Below, one piece after another: positions 38,720-47,078 of a stretch of 64,000 bases of DNA; the first letter of the stretch is position 1, and every line of letters begins with the position of its first letter. The DNA comes from Thalassotalea sp. PP2-459 (GTDB lineage: Bacteria; Pseudomonadota; Gammaproteobacteria; Enterobacterales; Alteromonadaceae). The DNA lies in assembly GCF_001913705.1 (NCBI RefSeq), contig NZ_MKQD01000085.1, positions 124,001-188,000 on the forward strand. The letters run 5' to 3'. Position numbers and translations under genes: made by a program. The notes under the pieces were generated by a model. The model was not told where the DNA came from and ran no database searches. It saw only the letters and a program-made list of their open reading frames with translations.

Positions 38720-39550
38720 TTACTTTTTTTGATACACGATGCCAGGGTGGCAACGTAACATATTAAAATTTTTATTTAGTCCTGAAAGTGACTCAGAAGC
38801 CCCTAAAAACAAGTATCCACCGCTATTAAGTGAACCATGGATTTGTGATAAAATTTGCGCTTTTATTTCCGGCGAAAAATAAATCAGTACGTTACGACAA
38901 AAAACAATATCAAAGCGCCCCATTAAGCTGTAACTGCCCAGCAAATTAAGTTGGCGAAAATTCACCATTTTTTTGACATGATCCTTAACTTTTAACATGC
39001 CGTTATCACCATTTTCAAAAAACTGACGTTTTCTTTCTGGTGATAACCCACGTGATAAAGCAAGTGAGTCGTAATGTGCATATTTACAATGCTCTAACAT
39101 GGTATTAGAGATATCAGTACCGATAATTTGTACGCTACCAGGTAAACTGCCAGGGTTTGATTGTTGAAATTCTTGCGCTGACATCGCAATTGAATAAGGC
39201 TCTTGACCCGAAGAACTCGCTGCTGACCAAATTTTGACAGGCGTGCGCTGCCCTTTAAACTCTGGAAGTAGCCGCTTTTTTAACAATTCAAAGGGATATT
39301 CATCACGAAACCAAAGGGTTTCATTCGTGGTCATGGCATCGATAACCGCAGAGCGCAATTGCCTTTCCATGGGGCTTAACGTTCGTGTGACCAAGTCGCC
39401 TAAAGTCAGCACATCAAACTTTGCCATCAAAGGCGCAAGGCGACTTTTAACCAAATACTGTTTATTATCGCCCAGCACTATACCGCATTGTTGCTCTAAA
39501 AACTCTCTAAACTGATGATAACTTTTATCATCAAGTTGTCTAGCTGACAC
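38720..39550 (-). CDS. cheR: Chemotaxis protein methyltransferase CheR
   Basis: 276 residues. An N-terminal all-alpha CheR domain precedes a SAM-binding methyltransferase domain (IWSAASSSGQEPYSIAM, QIIGTDIS, FDIVFCRNVLIYF). It methylates glutamates of chemoreceptors. The start is a GTG at 39550 with AGGAAA six bases upstream. It sits between cheV and flgB, as in Vibrio and Shewanella. Confidence 0.96.
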   Translation of the reverse strand: MSARQLDDKSYHQFREFLEQQCGIVLGDNKQYLVKSRLAPLMAKFDVLTLGDLVTRTLSPMERQLRSAVIDAMTTNETLWFRDEYPFELLKKRLLPEFKGQRTPVKIWSAASSSGQEPYSIAMSAQEFQQSNPGSLPGSVQIIGTDISNTMLEHCKYAHYDSLALSRGLSPERKRQFFENGDNGMLKVKDHVKKMVNFRQLNLLGSYSLMGRFDIVFCRNVLIYFSPEIKAQILSQIHGSLNSGGYLFLGASESLSGLNKNFNMLRCHPGIVYQKK

Positions 39551-39597
39551 TATATATTTCCTGCCTTATGCTACGCGATGAAACGGACTAAACTGTC

Positions 39598-40530
39598 TTA
39601 GCCCAATTCTTCTACTTTTAACCACTTTTTAACTGCGGTGGCCAGCTCATCTGGGTGAAACTTAGGAATAAAATCTTCAGCACCCACTTTTTCAACCATT
39701 GCGTTATTAAACACACCACTTAACGATGTGTGCAAAATTACAGGCATTTTCCTCAGTTGCTCGTTGCTTTTTATTTCCGCTGTTAATGTATAACCATCCA
39801 TTTCTGGCATTTCAATATCAGAAATCAACAATGCCACTTTTTCATCAATGGATGTGCAATCTTCAGCTAGTGCCATAAGTTGGTCTAAAGCATCTTGACC
39901 GTTTTTCGCCAATAACATTTTCAACCCTAATGGTTCTAACGCTCTTTTGACTTGGTTTCTGGCAACCGTTGAATCATCAGCAATCATAATAACCCGATCA
40001 CCCATGCTAACCCCAACACTCTCATCAATAATACTTTCACTAAGCTCTGTTGATATTGGGTTAATTTCGTTAAGAATTTTTTCAACGTCTAAAATCGACA
40101 CCATTTCATTGTCAATTTCAGTTACTGCAGTTAAGTAACTTGATTTACCTGCGCCTTCTGGCGGTGGCATGATATCTTGCCAACGAATATTTATAATACG
40201 TTCAACACCTCCAACCAAGAAGCCCTGTACACTACGGTTATATTCAGCAATGATGACAAAAGCATTTTCATCCGGAATAATTTCAGGCCCGCCAGTCGCT
40301 TTACTTAAATCAATCACAGAAATCGTTTGTCCACGAATATGAGCAACACCTTTAACAAATTTATCTTGTTTAGGCAGTAATGTTAATTTAGGGCAGGGCA
40401 TGACTTCCCGTACTTTAAACACATTGATGCCAAACCGCTGACGCCCAACTAATTTAAAAAGTAGTAACTCAAGCCTGTTTTGTCCTACCAACTGTGTGCG
40501 TTGGTTAACCGAGTCTAAAATTCCTGCCAT
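39598..40530 (-). CDS. cheV: Chemotaxis coupling protein CheV
   Basis: 310 residues. An N-terminal CheW-like domain (about 15-160) couples receptors to CheA. A C-terminal receiver domain has phospho-acceptor D238 in ISDIEM, followed by PEMDGYTL and HTSLSG. It is the first gene of cheV-cheR, divergent from flgA across 177 bp. GAGG is seven bases before the ATG. Confidence 0.95.
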   Translation of the reverse strand: MAGILDSVNQRTQLVGQNRLELLLFKLVGRQRFGINVFKVREVMPCPKLTLLPKQDKFVKGVAHIRGQTISVIDLSKATGGPEIIPDENAFVIIAEYNRSVQGFLVGGVERIINIRWQDIMPPPEGAGKSSYLTAVTEIDNEMVSILDVEKILNEINPISTELSESIIDESVGVSMGDRVIMIADDSTVARNQVKRALEPLGLKMLLAKNGQDALDQLMALAEDCTSIDEKVALLISDIEMPEMDGYTLTAEIKSNEQLRKMPVILHTSLSGVFNNAMVEKVGAEDFIPKFHPDELATAVKKWLKVEELG

Positions 40531-40707
40531 AAAAAACCTCTGATAATTTTTCCTGCAACCTTTAACGGCTAAAAGGCATAATTCTTGATAGTATACTTAG
40601 CAATTACATTTAGTGCCTAATTATTGACACAAAATAACGACAGCGATGCTCTCTACATAAGCATAGACGAGTATTTCAAATTCCCTAGTATTTAGATTAC
40701 AAAATTT

Positions 40708-41400
40708 ATGAGCAAATTAAAGATATTTATCACTTTTTCTGTATTAAACACTTTATTGTCTAGCCCAATAAGTGCAGAAGAATACACACGCGAAGATATT
40801 AAATTATTTGCAAAAAATTACGTGGCACAAAACTTACCAGCTTCACAAGGAAGTAAACGGGTGATCACGCCCGCTGATATTGACCCAAGAATTCAAATAA
40901 ATCCCTGCGCGGTTCCATTACAGGCGAATATACCTGAAAATTACTCAACGAGAAACGTCAATGTAAAAATATATTGCGAAAGCTCAACACCATGGAACAT
41001 TTTTCTGCCAGTTCGCGTGACAGAAGAAGTGCCTGTTTTAGTGTCAACAATCAAAATAGCAAAAGGTACGGTGCTCGACGAAGGTAATATTGCCATAGAA
41101 TGGCGACCTATCCACCAAACACGTGGTGAAGTTATTCGTGACCCAACATTAGCTTATGGCGCAAGGAGTAAACGCAGCTTAACGAGCGGAAGCGTGATTA
41201 GTAAACGCATGTTTTGTATTGTCTGCAAAGGTGAAAGTGTCGTTATCAGTGCAATTACAGATAACCTAACCATCAAAACAAAAGGAACAGCGCTTTCTAA
41301 CGGTGTAAGAGGCCAGCAAATTAGAGTGCGTAATAATCAGTCCGGTAGAGTTGTTACAGCGGAAGTTAAAGCTATCAACCAAGTAGTGATTAATCTATAA
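40708..41400 (+). CDS. flgA: P-ring assembly chaperone FlgA
   Basis: 230 residues with a Sec signal peptide (cleavage near ISAEE), then a SAF/FlgA fold (IKIAKGTVLDEGNIAIEWRP, GARSKRSLTSGSVISKRM). The C-terminal NGVRGQQIRVRNNQSGRVV stretch is typical. It is a periplasmic chaperone for P-ring assembly by FlgI. No clear ribosome site was seen. It is followed 76 bp later by flgM. Confidence 0.95.
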   Translation: MSKLKIFITFSVLNTLLSSPISAEEYTREDIKLFAKNYVAQNLPASQGSKRVITPADIDPRIQINPCAVPLQANIPENYSTRNVNVKIYCESSTPWNIFLPVRVTEEVPVLVSTIKIAKGTVLDEGNIAIEWRPIHQTRGEVIRDPTLAYGARSKRSLTSGSVISKRMFCIVCKGESVVISAITDNLTIKTKGTALSNGVRGQQIRVRNNQSGRVVTAEVKAINQVVINL

Positions 41401-41409
41401 TAAAAAGGT

Positions 41410-41436
41410 TAAAGAAATTGAATCATTTGCCGATAA
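41410..41436 (+). promoter_or_regulatory. Sigma-28 (FliA) promoter of flgMN
   Basis: TAAAGAAA, an 11-base spacer and a perfect GCCGATAA -10, 41 bp before the flgM ATG. A second GCCGATAA at 41459-41466 lies within the leader but lacks a correctly spaced -35 box. Confidence 0.85.
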
Positions 41437-41476
41437 GTAAATATACACCGCAATTAATTGCCGATAAGGTTTTATT

Positions 41477-41800
41477 ATGGCTATAAATATCAATAACTTG
41501 TCAAACACTGGGCAAGTAAAACAAAAAGTTGACCAGCAAACTCAACTTAAAAAACAGAACGCGCAAAACGCAACGAATACTGAACAAGCTAAAGTCGCAA
41601 GTAAAGACTCTTTTTCAATTACACCGCAAGCTAAGCAACTTGGGGATTTACAGAAAAAGATTGAAGACTCTCCGATTGTAGATCAGAAAAAAGTTGAAGA
41701 GCTAAAAAAAGCGATTACTTCTGGTGATTATAAAATTAATCCAGAAAAATTAGCCGCGAGTATTGCGAGTTTCGAGTTTGATTTAGCTGAATCAGTTTAA
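41477..41800 (+). CDS. flgM: Anti-sigma-28 factor FlgM
   Basis: 107 residues. The basic, disordered N-terminal half precedes the conserved C-terminal sigma-binding part (VDQKKVEELKKAITSGDYKINPEKLAASI). It inhibits FliA until it is exported on hook completion. A FliA-type promoter upstream gives the usual feedback. AAGG precedes the ATG. Confidence 0.95.
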   Translation: MAININNLSNTGQVKQKVDQQTQLKKQNAQNATNTEQAKVASKDSFSITPQAKQLGDLQKKIEDSPIVDQKKVEELKKAITSGDYKINPEKLAASIASFEFDLAESV

Positions 41801-41819
41801 AACTATTTAAGGAAAGTAA

Positions 41820-42251
41820 GTGGCTGACAATATCAATTACCGTCAATTATTAGATAAGCAGTTTGCTCAATTACAGCAACTTGAGACTATTATTGACGAA
41901 GAGCGGCTTACGTTACAAAAAAACTCACCTGATGCGCTTGCTAAAGTGACCGAACAAAAAAATATGTTGTTGCTCGATATTCAAACGTTAGATCAACAAT
42001 TTTCACAAAGTTTGGCATTTAGTGAACAAAAAGCTAATGGCGAGTTAGATGAAGTACTAAAAGCAATAGAGCAAGCGTTACTACGTTGTAAAGAAAAAAA
42101 CCAAGTAAACGGTCATATCATCCAACAATCGCAAATGGCCGTTGAACGTTTAAAAACCACTCTATTACAACAGAATGATAAATCTTCCGTGACCTATGAT
42201 AGCAAAGGTAAAACTTCTGGTGGGCTTAGCAGCTTAGGTATAAAAGCTTAA
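41820..42251 (+). CDS. flgN: Flagellar export chaperone FlgN
   Basis: 143 residues, all-helical and glutamine-rich, with a GTG start at 41820 preceded by AAGGAAA. FlgN chaperones the hook-filament junction proteins FlgK and FlgL. It follows flgM by 19 bp, the standard flgAMN order; the family call depends partly on that order. Confidence 0.9.
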   Translation: MADNINYRQLLDKQFAQLQQLETIIDEERLTLQKNSPDALAKVTEQKNMLLLDIQTLDQQFSQSLAFSEQKANGELDEVLKAIEQALLRCKEKNQVNGHIIQQSQMAVERLKTTLLQQNDKSSVTYDSKGKTSGGLSSLGIKA

Positions 42252-42277
42252 CATCACATCAAAAATAAATAATTGAA

Positions 42278-42308
42278 AAAAATGGCCTTACGTTTGTAAG
42301 GCCATTTT
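42278..42308. terminator. Bidirectional terminator between flgN and flgP
   Basis: AAAATGGCCTTAC-GTT-TGTAAGGCCATTTTT is a strong GC stem with A and T tracts on both sides, between convergent genes. Confidence 0.9.
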
Positions 42309-42334
42309 TGTTACAACAATTAACGTAAAGACAA

Positions 42335-42802
42335 TTAATAGTATTTAACGTGTTTAATTTCTTTCTGTCTATTATTCCCTAAATAAATTTCCCAAACATC
42401 CTTAAAATCAAGATGTAACTCTGTGGTATAGGTATCACCAACAGGGTAACTTTTAATGACTTTAGCACCACGGATAATACCTTGCACAGATGCTTTTAAT
42501 CGTTGGTCTTCAACAATTAAATTACGCATTGTTAAATCACTAGAAAGCTGTTGTCCATAGACTTGCTCAGCAAGTTCGGCGTAGGCGGCTATTTTAGAGG
42601 CATGAATTGCCATCAACATTTTTTGTGTGTCGTTGGACGATTTCTGTAAACTAATTGGTGCTTGACCTACAGCAGTAAGGAGAGGGAATGCTTCTGGTTT
42701 TACAGCTTGCCATTGCACATGTTTATCATAGACAGAACTACAACCAAGTAATGCCAATGAAGCAACCACACAGCAAATTTTAGATAAAGAACAAGTTTTC
42801 AT
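42335..42802 (-). CDS. flgP: Flagellar outer-membrane lipoprotein FlgP
   Basis: 155 residues. The signal peptide has lipobox LLGC with acylated C21. The mature LPP20-like domain (AIHASKIAAYAELAEQVYG, VQGIIRGAKVIKSYPVGDTYTTEL) is typical of FlgP. In Vibrio FlgP is part of the H-ring/basal disc at the outer membrane, needed for motility of sheathed polar flagella. It is downstream of flgO with 9 bp between. Confidence 0.92.
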   Translation of the reverse strand: MKTCSLSKICCVVASLALLGCSSVYDKHVQWQAVKPEAFPLLTAVGQAPISLQKSSNDTQKMLMAIHASKIAAYAELAEQVYGQQLSSDLTMRNLIVEDQRLKASVQGIIRGAKVIKSYPVGDTYTTELHLDFKDVWEIYLGNNRQKEIKHVKYY

Positions 42803-42811
42803 AAACGTACC

Positions 42812-43477
42812 TTACTGTTGAATTTTAACAGCTCTTTTTTCTTCAAGCATTGCCTGAGAATCACGTAGGATCATGCCATCTTTTATCCGCACGTTTTCCC
42901 TGCGCTGTAATTCATCACCAATAACCCATTCTGGAATAAATGACTGCGCAGTAGCAACAACTACCCGTGATTGCATGCCAATCATACGAGCATTGACCAT
43001 AACACCGCCATTCTGTTCCATCATCGTGCCCGTAACTACGTAGTCAATTATCTGACGCTCTGGAAGTTCTTTCCAGTCACGACTAAATACATAGTCGCCT
43101 TCTTTTGTAACACGTATGTGTCCAGTCGTTTTAAAGTCAACGACAATTAAGCCATGCCGCTGCAATTCATGAACAAAACTTTCTGAGAGTTGATTACCAA
43201 GCCAGTTCGTTGACTCTAAATCAGCTAAGTGAACAAACGACGCAACCGCCACCGGTGTTTTAGGTGTGACAAAAGTACTACTCTGTAGCATCTGAAACGC
43301 TAAGCCTTTCACCACATCATTTATCGCATGCTTTGGTAGTTGGTAAGCATCAATTTCGCCTTTATTTTTATGAGCGGCTTGATAAAAGTCGTCATCTGAA
43401 TTGTTATTACTTTTTGAATGCATCGCACTACACGATACTAATCCAGGCAATAACATAAGCATTAACCAAGTTTTCAT
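42812..43477 (-). CDS. flgO: Flagellar outer-membrane protein FlgO
   Basis: 221 residues. The signal peptide has lipobox-like LVSC at C16. The FlgO domain covers about 55-185 (AFQMLQSSTFVTPKTPVAV, LSESFVHELQRHGLIVVDF, YVVTGTMM). FlgO works with FlgP and FlgT in the outer-membrane ring. A GAGGGGAG ribosome site and a sigma-54 promoter precede it. Confidence 0.92.
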   Translation of the reverse strand: MKTWLMLMLLPGLVSCSAMHSKSNNNSDDDFYQAAHKNKGEIDAYQLPKHAINDVVKGLAFQMLQSSTFVTPKTPVAVASFVHLADLESTNWLGNQLSESFVHELQRHGLIVVDFKTTGHIRVTKEGDYVFSRDWKELPERQIIDYVVTGTMMEQNGGVMVNARMIGMQSRVVVATAQSFIPEWVIGDELQRRENVRIKDGMILRDSQAMLEEKRAVKIQQ

Positions 43478-43520
43478 TGAGCTCCCCTCAAATACAACTA
43501 AATTTTATAGTTATTTCCAA

Positions 43521-43536
43521 AGCAAAAATTACGCCA
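43521..43536 (-). promoter_or_regulatory. Sigma-54 promoter of flgOP
   Basis: Minus strand TGGCGTAATTTTTGCT keeps the invariant GG and GC with 12-base separation. It is 43 bp upstream of the flgO ATG. Confidence 0.75.
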
Positions 43537-43729
43537 ACTTATCAACACTATGTATTAGAAATAACTATAGGCATAGAATATGCATCACACTCATTAACCA
43601 TATATGAGTCGAGCCTTTGACACATAGTTTATGCTTTCGTATCGTGCGAATGAATTCACCAGATGCAAAACGTTAACTAAACTATAAAGATCAAATGCAG
43701 GATCAAAGCCAAGATAAATCAGGTGAGCA

Positions 43730-44896
43730 ATGCAACGACTAAGCTTTGTAATTTTATTTTTATGTCTATTAGTAAGCCCTATACACGCCCAGTGGTATGA
43801 ATCACAGGGGCATGCATATGTGGTCCAAGGTGACTCTATAGAAGCACGAACAAAAGCCATTGAAAATGCACTTAAAAAAGCTCTACTCGTTGCAGGTGCT
43901 TCTGTTTCAAGTGTTCAACAAGTGGTCAACGGTCTGCTAACTCAGAATGAAATCAATATTCGCGCTACTGGCAATATTAATGCTTTTGAAATTATAGATG
44001 AAACTCATGAAGATAAAACCATCACAGTGACCATAAGAGCAGATATCATTCCGCAAACGCGGCAATGTTTTTCCGCTGATTATCGTAAGTCTATGCTGAT
44101 CACTAAAAGCCATTTAGTGCATAGAGAACAGGCCAATATTGGCGGCATTTACTCCCTCGATTCAGCGATAATGAAACGCTTATCTGATCAGATAAAACAA
44201 AATGGCACCTACCTTTCACCGCAATTATCTGTGAAATCAAGTAGTGCCTTTTCAAGATATAACAATAGTTTACAGCTAGATAAAATTAAAGCGGTGTCAA
44301 TGTCATTAGCCAATATCACCGACAGCCAATACGTTATGTATTCAGAAATTGAAGATGTCTCATTCGCCACACAAGCTGAAAACTCTTGGGCATTTTGGCA
44401 AGAAGATATATTTGAACGCTTTTTTCAATTAACCGTGCATATTTATAATGGTGCTAATGGTGAACGATTATTTGAAAAAACCTACCGAAACGCAGCACCA
44501 TGGACATTCAATAAACGCGAACAGGTAGACCCTCACTCACATGTTTTCTGGCAAAGTCGTTACGGTCAAATCATCGATCAAGCGCTAAACCAAGTAAGTA
44601 CTGATATCGATGACAACATGATGTGTCAACCTACTCGCGGTAAAATTGTCCAAGTGAACGCTAATCAAGTTCGATTTAATCTAGGAAAACAGCATGGTGT
44701 GCAAATTGGTGATGAATTTTCATTGTTACACCTCAAAAATTTTATAACAGACAGTGGCCACTCATATGCAGGGTTTAATGTGAGTCCGTTTAACGTAAAA
44801 GTGATTCAAGTATCGCAATCAAATGCTGTTGCTCAAACCACTGATGGCGCTTTAATCGACAGCATTCAAATAAATGATGTCGTTGTGCGCTATTAA
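43730..44896 (+). CDS. flgT: Flagellar H-ring protein FlgT
   Basis: 388 residues, with a signal peptide ending IHAQW. The N-terminal domain (YVVQGDSIEARTKAIENALKK, VVNGLLTQNEINIRATG), middle domain and C-terminal SH3-like domain (KIVQVNANQVRFNLGKQHGVQIGDEF) match FlgT. It forms the H ring around the LP ring, supporting stator assembly at the outer membrane in Vibrio. It is divergent from flgO. I saw no clear sigma-28 or sigma-54 promoter upstream. Confidence 0.93.
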   Translation: MQRLSFVILFLCLLVSPIHAQWYESQGHAYVVQGDSIEARTKAIENALKKALLVAGASVSSVQQVVNGLLTQNEINIRATGNINAFEIIDETHEDKTITVTIRADIIPQTRQCFSADYRKSMLITKSHLVHREQANIGGIYSLDSAIMKRLSDQIKQNGTYLSPQLSVKSSSAFSRYNNSLQLDKIKAVSMSLANITDSQYVMYSEIEDVSFATQAENSWAFWQEDIFERFFQLTVHIYNGANGERLFEKTYRNAAPWTFNKREQVDPHSHVFWQSRYGQIIDQALNQVSTDIDDNMMCQPTRGKIVQVNANQVRFNLGKQHGVQIGDEFSLLHLKNFITDSGHSYAGFNVSPFNVKVIQVSQSNAVAQTTDGALIDSIQINDVVVRY

Positions 44897-44981
44897 AGAT
44901 ATGAATCGCTGTGCAAGTAGAACCAATACTGTTTAGCTATTGATCAATACTAAGAATAACGTTTAAATTAACCGAGGTTTA

Positions 44982-45034
44982 GTCCTCATAGCTTAACTGG
45001 ATAACACTGGGCCTTCTAGCCCTATCGTTCAACT
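44982..45034 (+). pseudogene. Decayed tRNA-Arg(TCT)-like remnant
   Basis: The 5' part keeps GTCCTCATAGC, AACTGGATA (D loop) and a TGGGC-CTTCTAG-CCCTA arm whose loop would read TCT. The D stem is not complementary, the anticodon stem has a mismatch, and the T arm is reduced to GTTCAAC with no stem or acceptor 3' strand. It is not a functional tRNA. Confidence 0.5.
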
Positions 45035-45310
45035 TACAGTCAGTTTTTATTAAAGCTTATAATAATGCCAAAAGTGTATTTATTATGATGATTTGACACT
45101 ATCAGTACTATAAAAAAACGATAAGTACGGTATTTTCTTATTTTTGCGTTTAGCTTTAATTTGGTTTTTTAATGAGTAGGCCAATATCAAGTTAGTTAAT
45201 TACTTGAGTTAAATCGATATTTAGGGTCTGTTAGTTGTTGAGTCAAGTGACTGGGGGCCAATTCTACTTAAAGGTGGCTTGTATAGACATAATAGATAAT
45301 TTTATTTTAC

Positions 45311-45336
45311 AGGGTCAACCGCGAAATGTTGACCTT
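45311..45336. repeat. Small palindrome upstream of the Gfo/Idh gene
   Basis: AGGGTCAAC and GTTGACCTT form an 8-bp inverted repeat around CGCGAAAT, 96 bp before the gene start. It could be an operator or a remnant hairpin; no regulator gene is adjacent. Confidence 0.3.
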
Positions 45337-45431
45337 AAATACAGTCAAAGCCTATTTGATACGCACTCTCTGTGAAAAATTATAGAAACTGCCATTACTC
45401 AGCAACCTAATGAAGGAATTTAAATTAAGAT

Positions 45432-46433
45432 ATGATTCGAATAGCTACTGTAGGTTCTAATATCATCACAGAACAGTTTTTAGGTGCGATTAAACATACC
45501 AATTTGTTCGATATCGCAGGTATTTACTCTCGGAGCGCGAAAAAAGCTGAAGCTCTAGCCACCAAGCACAATGCAAGATTTGTATTCAACTGCCTAGATG
45601 AATTAGCGAGTTGTTCAGAAATAGATGCTGTATACATTGCTAGCCCTAACTCACTACATTTTGAACAATCTGTTCAAATGCTAAAAGCTGGCAAACACGT
45701 TATATGTGAAAAACCGCTAGCCTCTGACTTTCAGCTAGCAAAAGAAATGTTTAGGGTTGCCGAAGAAAACAATGTGGTGCTTTTTGAAGCATTTCTCACA
45801 GAGTTCTTACCGAACTTCAAAGTAGTTCAGGATAGCCTCAATAATATTGGTAGAATCACTCAAGCGCATCTAAACTTTTGCCAATATTCTTCTCGTTATT
45901 CAAAATATATTAAGGGTGAAAACCCAAATACTTTCAACCCCACTTTCGCGAATGGTTCAATAATGGATATTGGTTACTATTGTGTTGCAACTGCTGTTGC
46001 ATTGTTTGGTGAACCAAGGTCGATAAAAGCCACAGCAAACCTTTTGGCTTCAGGTGTTGATGGTAATGGACAAGTCATTTTTATTTATCCTAATTTTACC
46101 CTTGTTATTGCACACTCGAAAGTAAGTCACTCATTCGTCAATAGTGAGATACAAGGTGAAAACGGTTCAGTCCAAGTAAAAAACCTATCGCAGATGGAGC
46201 AGGTAGTGCTATGCAGAAAAGGGCAACCTGAAAACGATCTGACTGAAGTACAGCACAATAATCCCATGTATTATGAAGCGATAGAATTTGCAAAGTGTGT
46301 GCAGTCTGGCGAAATGGACGTAGATAAAGTCGCTAGATCTTTATCTGTAGCGAGAATAATTACTGAGATACGACATCAAACGAATGTTGTTTTCCCCTCT
46401 GATAATCAAGTGAGTACTTTAGGACGTTCTTAA
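45432..46433 (+). CDS. Gfo/Idh/MocA family oxidoreductase
   Basis: 333 residues. The N-terminal NAD(P)-binding fold (IATVGSNIITEQFL, IYSRSAKKAEAL, VYIASPNSLHFEQ) has the EKP motif in HVICEKPLAS. The C-terminal substrate-binding domain contains GSIMDIGYYCVA. The family oxidises or reduces sugars and related alcohols using NAD(P); the substrate cannot be named. It is a single gene between tRNA remnants and a tRNA, which suggests acquisition. It is 22 kb from the legionaminic genes and not obviously part of that pathway. Confidence 0.85.
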   Translation: MIRIATVGSNIITEQFLGAIKHTNLFDIAGIYSRSAKKAEALATKHNARFVFNCLDELASCSEIDAVYIASPNSLHFEQSVQMLKAGKHVICEKPLASDFQLAKEMFRVAEENNVVLFEAFLTEFLPNFKVVQDSLNNIGRITQAHLNFCQYSSRYSKYIKGENPNTFNPTFANGSIMDIGYYCVATAVALFGEPRSIKATANLLASGVDGNGQVIFIYPNFTLVIAHSKVSHSFVNSEIQGENGSVQVKNLSQMEQVVLCRKGQPENDLTEVQHNNPMYYEAIEFAKCVQSGEMDVDKVARSLSVARIITEIRHQTNVVFPSDNQVSTLGRS

Positions 46434-46742
46434 CTTAGCTGTCATTTAATTTTTACTTAATCTGAGCTCGGGATAAGAAGTTAGCTAATCAACTGAAACG
46501 GTAAGCTTTTTATTTATCACGCTGTTTTAGCACAGGATTTTTTCTTAGTGCAAGGAAAATTTGTGCGTCATTAACTAGAGTCTGTTGATCTTTTGCGCCC
46601 TTACTCATTTAGGGTAGCAATGAAAGCATATGTAGGGGTAACATGGTCGACAGAAAATCGATAAAAATCTCTGTTCAGATATTGAATTGATAAACATGTT
46701 ATTAGTATGATCGATGCTTGAAACAAAAGGTGATATATAAAA
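46434..46742. other. 309-bp non-coding gap before tRNA-Arg
   Basis: No credible gene. It contains the sequence AGAGTCTGTTGATCTTTTGC at 46577-46596, resembling the end of the element at 61.8-62.1 kb. Confidence 0.5.
46577..46596 (+). repeat. Degenerate terminal-repeat-like sequence (solo)
   Basis: AGAGTCTGTTGATCTTTTGC differs from the left end of the MITE-like element (AGAGCGTGTTGATCTTTGC) by two substitutions and one inserted T. No inverted partner was found nearby. Confidence 0.4.
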
Positions 46743-46819
46743 GCTTCCGTAACTCAGCTGGATAGAGTGTCTCCCTCCTAAGGAGAAAGCCGCAAGTTCG
46801 AATCTTGCCGGAAGCGCCA
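46743..46819 (+). tRNA. tRNA-Arg (anticodon CCT)
   Basis: 77 bases including encoded CCA. Acceptor GCTTCCG pairs with CGGAAGC, D stem ACTC with GAGT, and anticodon stem TCTCC with GGAGA around loop CTCCTAA (anticodon CCT, reading AGG). The variable loop is AAGCC, and the T stem GCAAG/CTTGC encloses TTCGAAT. All four stems are fully paired. Confidence 0.97.
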
Positions 46820-46906
46820 ACGTAATTTTCATAGCCTAATAAATTTTCACAGTTAAATTACTACTACAGCATATTACTATAGAAGAACTAGAACCTTCGC
46901 AGGACA

Positions 46907-46981
46907 GATGTAATCCTAAGAGTTTTATAACGACGCCCTCCTAAAGCGCTGTTCCAGATTCGAGGCCTGATGAAGAAGCTA
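46907..46981 (+). pseudogene. Decayed second tRNA-Arg(CCT)-like copy
   Basis: Contains CTCCTAA in an anticodon-loop position, nine bases later a T-arm-like CCAGA-TTCGAGG-CCTGA, and a GCTA end where GCCA would be. The acceptor and D stems no longer pair. Spacing fits a tRNA. It lies 88 bp downstream of the intact tRNA-Arg(CCT). Confidence 0.4.
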
Positions 46982-46984
46982 TAA

Positions 46985-47042
46985 AAAAACCGCAACTATG
47001 AAGTGTCCAACTTAATGGGATCACTTCACTAATGCGGTTTTT
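46985..47042. terminator. Large two-part hairpin / bidirectional terminator
   Basis: Outer stem AAAAACCGCA / TGCGGTTTTT encloses an inner stem TGAAGTG / CACTTCA. T tracts on both strands fit a terminator for the tRNA on one side and the 44-codon gene on the other. The inner unit resembles IS3-type ends (from memory, unverified). Confidence 0.7.
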
Positions 47043-47078
47043 ATAAATAACTGAATTAGGGCAACGTACAATAAAGTA

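Larger units (their letters stand above)
44897..45431. other. 535-bp non-coding gap between flgT and a Gfo/Idh gene
   Basis: No plausible coding sequence on either strand. It contains the tRNA-Arg(TCT)-like remnant at 44982-45034 and a small palindrome at 45311-45336; the rest is AT-rich and featureless. Confidence 0.6.

Noticed and set aside
40593-40615. Sigma-54-like GGCAC...TTGC on the minus strand upstream of cheV
   Set aside because: The spacing between the GG and GC elements is four bases too long.
40624-40652. TTGACA as a -35 box for flgA
   Set aside because: No acceptable -10 box at 16-18 bp spacing.
43594-43860. 88-codon minus-strand frame over the flgT start
   Set aside because: Overlaps the flgT signal peptide region in antisense; no family features.
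46605-46832. 75-codon minus-strand reading frame (LPARFELAAFSLGGR...)
   Set aside because: It is the antisense of the intact tRNA-Arg(CCT), a common false protein prediction.
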